The notes under the pieces are model-generated. The model was not told where the DNA came from and made no database searches. It saw only the letters and a list, made by a program, of their open reading frames with translations. From contig NZ_CP018335.1 in assembly GCF_001902295.1 (NCBI RefSeq), positions 1,550,001-1,614,000 on the forward strand: a DNA stretch of 64,000 nucleotides. The letters are read 5' to 3'. The translations under genes were made by a program, and so were the position numbers. This document shows positions 62,419-64,000 of the stretch, one piece after another. Within the stretch, counting starts at the first letter, position 1, and each line of letters starts with the position of its first letter. This DNA comes from Clostridium kluyveri. GTDB taxonomy: Bacteria > Bacillota > Clostridia > Clostridiales > Clostridiaceae.

Positions 62419-63285
62419 CTACTGTGATACCAGCGTAATAACAACTAATTGTGGTCGGTTATTGATTCGGACAGGGAAGAGGCTGTTTCCGAGACCTCGG
62501 CTGACCACTATTTTAGTTTGGTTCTTTTCATGCAGACCCTCAGAATATTTGGGAAAGAAGCCTTGGTTCGGTGCGAAAAGTCCCCCAACAAGGGGTAAAC
62601 GTATCTGTCCCCCATGAGCATGACCACTTAAAACCAAATCAATTCCATTATCTGCATATATGTGGAACAATTCTGGTCTATGTGATAACAAGATTGTGTA
62701 GTGACTGCTCTCATTTTTCATAGCCTTCAATTTTGCATCAACTATGGCTGCATTTATCCCAGATAAATTATAGTTTGTTGTAAAGGCTGGATCATCTAGT
62801 CCTAACAACCGGATAGAATCTACACCCCATTTGATTGTAGTACCTTTATTATTCAATATGATAACTCCGGCTTCTGCCATTTGTTTTTTCAATTTTTCAT
62901 ATTGCTGGATTCTTGATTCATGATTGCCTGTAACATAATATACAGGGGCTATATCCACAGCACCATTGATGAAATCCAGTGCTTTTTGAACGTCTGTATG
63001 TCTGGAATCAATTAAATCCCCAGTGACAGCAATCAAATTTGGAGATGATTCCTTCACTGCCCTGAGTAATTTGCTTTGATTGTTTCCAAATTCTTCATTA
63101 TGCAAATCAGATACATGAATAATTCTAAATCCGTTGAAGGAGGTAGGAATTTTTTCACTATTAATATTGATTTCCGTTTTTTGTATGGACACATTGCTCC
63201 AATATAACCAGATGGAAGAAGTAACAAGAATAATTGATAAATATGGTAATATTGTCTTACATTTTTCACCTTTTATAATTTTCAT
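62419..63285 (-). CDS. Membrane-anchored metallophosphoesterase
   Basis: 288 residues. An N-terminal helix (about 13-30) is followed by the calcineurin-like motifs HVSDLHNE (about 55), VTGDLIDSR, VTGNHESR, LLSHRP and SGHAHGGQIRLP. The family (YkuE/YaeI type) hydrolyses lipid or nucleotide phosphates outside the membrane. Start 63285 has GGAGGGAGAG upstream. Confidence 0.92.
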   Translation of the reverse strand: MKIIKGEKCKTILPYLSIILVTSSIWLYWSNVSIQKTEININSEKIPTSFNGFRIIHVSDLHNEEFGNNQSKLLRAVKESSPNLIAVTGDLIDSRHTDVQKALDFINGAVDIAPVYYVTGNHESRIQQYEKLKKQMAEAGVIILNNKGTTIKWGVDSIRLLGLDDPAFTTNYNLSGINAAIVDAKLKAMKNESSHYTILLSHRPELFHIYADNGIDLVLSGHAHGGQIRLPLVGGLFAPNQGFFPKYSEGLHEKNQTKIVVSRGLGNSLFPVRINNRPQLVVITLVSQ

Positions 63286-63352
63286 AGGACTACTCTCCCT
63301 CCATGATCATCAAATTGATATATAAATTTCTAAATTAACAAATTTGATTAAA

Positions 63353-64000
63353 TTATTTTTTTCCCCAGAGCTTAGTTAATCTATCTTTAATTTTAGATTC
63401 AAATCCATTGGATGTTGGCTTATAATACACAGTATTTTTATGGGAATCAGGTAAATACTGCTGGTTTACAAATCCACCGTAAGAGTGTGGATATAGATAA
63501 CCAGTTCCATGTGCTGATTTTTCTGCACCCTTATAATGGGCATCTCTTAAATAAGGGGGTATCCCAGAATCTCTGCGGCTTCTAACATCTTTCAGCGCAG
63601 AATCAATTGCAATGCAGGAAGCATTTGATTTTGGTGCTGAGGCTACGTATATTGCTGCTTGAGACAATGCGTATCTACATTCGGGCATACCTATCATATG
63701 TACGGCATTCATGGCGTTTGTGGCTACTATTAAGGCCATAGGGTCAGCATTTCCAACATCTTCTGAGGCCTGAATAACAATTCTTCTTGCGATAAACATG
63801 GGGTCTTCACCAGCATCCAGCATTTTTCCAAGATAGTATACTGCTGCATCAGGGGAACTGCCTCGAAGTGACTTTATAAAAGCGCTGATGGTATCGTAGT
63901 GGGATGTACCTCCTTTGTCATATAAGGCCATTTTTCTCTGGATGCATTCTTTGGCATCCAGAGCAGTTATAAAAATCTTATCTTCCTTTTTTGATGAAGT
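63353..64000 (-). CDS. rarA: Replication-associated recombination protein A, C-terminal part
   Basis: An AAA+ clamp-loader-like protein acting at stalled forks. The frame is open from the window edge (TSSKKEDKIFITALDAKECI and onward), so the N-terminal ATPase half lies outside. Visible C-terminal motifs are AFIKSLRGSSPDAAVYYLGKM, RRIVIQASEDVGNADPMALIVA, PECRYALSQAAIYVASAPKSN and the H-x-K-G-A turn; the tail is GYLYPHSYGGFV. The MALYDKG Met near 63931 is internal, not a start. Confidence 0.92.
   Translation of the reverse strand, partial: TSSKKEDKIFITALDAKECIQRKMALYDKGGTSHYDTISAFIKSLRGSSPDAAVYYLGKMLDAGEDPMFIARRIVIQASEDVGNADPMALIVATNAMNAVHMIGMPECRYALSQAAIYVASAPKSNASCIAIDSALKDVRSRRDSGIPPYLRDAHYKGAEKSAHGTGYLYPHSYGGFVNQQYLPDSHKNTVYYKPTSNGFESKIKDRLTKLWGKK

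Overview
The window reads as chromosome of a low-GC, strictly anaerobic Clostridium. The evidence is very AT-rich codon use, purine-rich GGAGG ribosome sites, frequent TTG and GTG starts, sporulation-linked genes (ytfJ, dacF/dacB types), an Rnf complex preceded by rseC, a T-box trp operon and a HisZ-dependent his operon. Gene content and order resemble C. kluyveri and C. ljungdahlii, but species is an inference from memory. I saw no rRNA, tRNA, CRISPR array, insertion sequence or prophage.

Layout. 1-3.3 kb: the last codons of a XerD-type recombinase, nucleoside catabolism (deoB, pdp) and a solitary HepT-like HEPN protein. 3.5-10.3 kb: a soluble chemoreceptor, a PAS-GGDEF-HD-GYP protein, a nitroreductase, a DUF4153 membrane protein and the scar of a second HD-GYP gene. 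10.3-18.5 kb: a flavodoxin-ferredoxin fusion, a pyruvate-kinase C-domain protein, two D-Ala-D-Ala carboxypeptidases, a CCA/poly(A) polymerase family enzyme, scpAB, ytfJ and a DUF2953 protein. 19-27 kb: a PocR-domain chemoreceptor, then rseC-rnfCDGEAB (ferredoxin:NAD+ oxidoreductase coupled to ion transport) and a Gx-type membrane protein. 27-36 kb: DUF4397 and unknown proteins, a Cof-type phosphatase, then a consensus promoter, a Trp-specifying T-box and trpEGDCFBA. 36-43.5 kb: a CstR/CsoR-like repressor, a split ThrE-type exporter, glyA, a small OrtA-like protein and single-chain purL behind a probable PurR operator. 43.6-51 kb: a lantibiotic-immunity type ABC transporter with its two-component system, degV and a membrane chemoreceptor. 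51-61.5 kb: hisZGDCBHAFIE, then a PAP2 protein, an unknown protein and a PHP histidinol phosphatase that completes the pathway. 61.5-64 kb: a SAM-I riboswitch in front of a DUF2325 gene and a truncated DUF3788 gene, a metallophosphoesterase, and rarA running off the window.

The most unusual non-gene signal is a dispersed structured repeat of about 80 nt (family A, five copies). Every copy lies on the same strand as, and 3-42 nt after, the stop codon of the preceding gene. Two copies are followed by a second hairpin repeat (family B). Other observations are a degenerate tandem duplication at the rnfD-rnfG junction, the SAM riboswitch attached to a DUF2325 gene, and a CsoR-family protein with the two-cysteine pattern of a persulfide sensor. 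All calls come from reading the sequence and recalled family knowledge; no searches were run.
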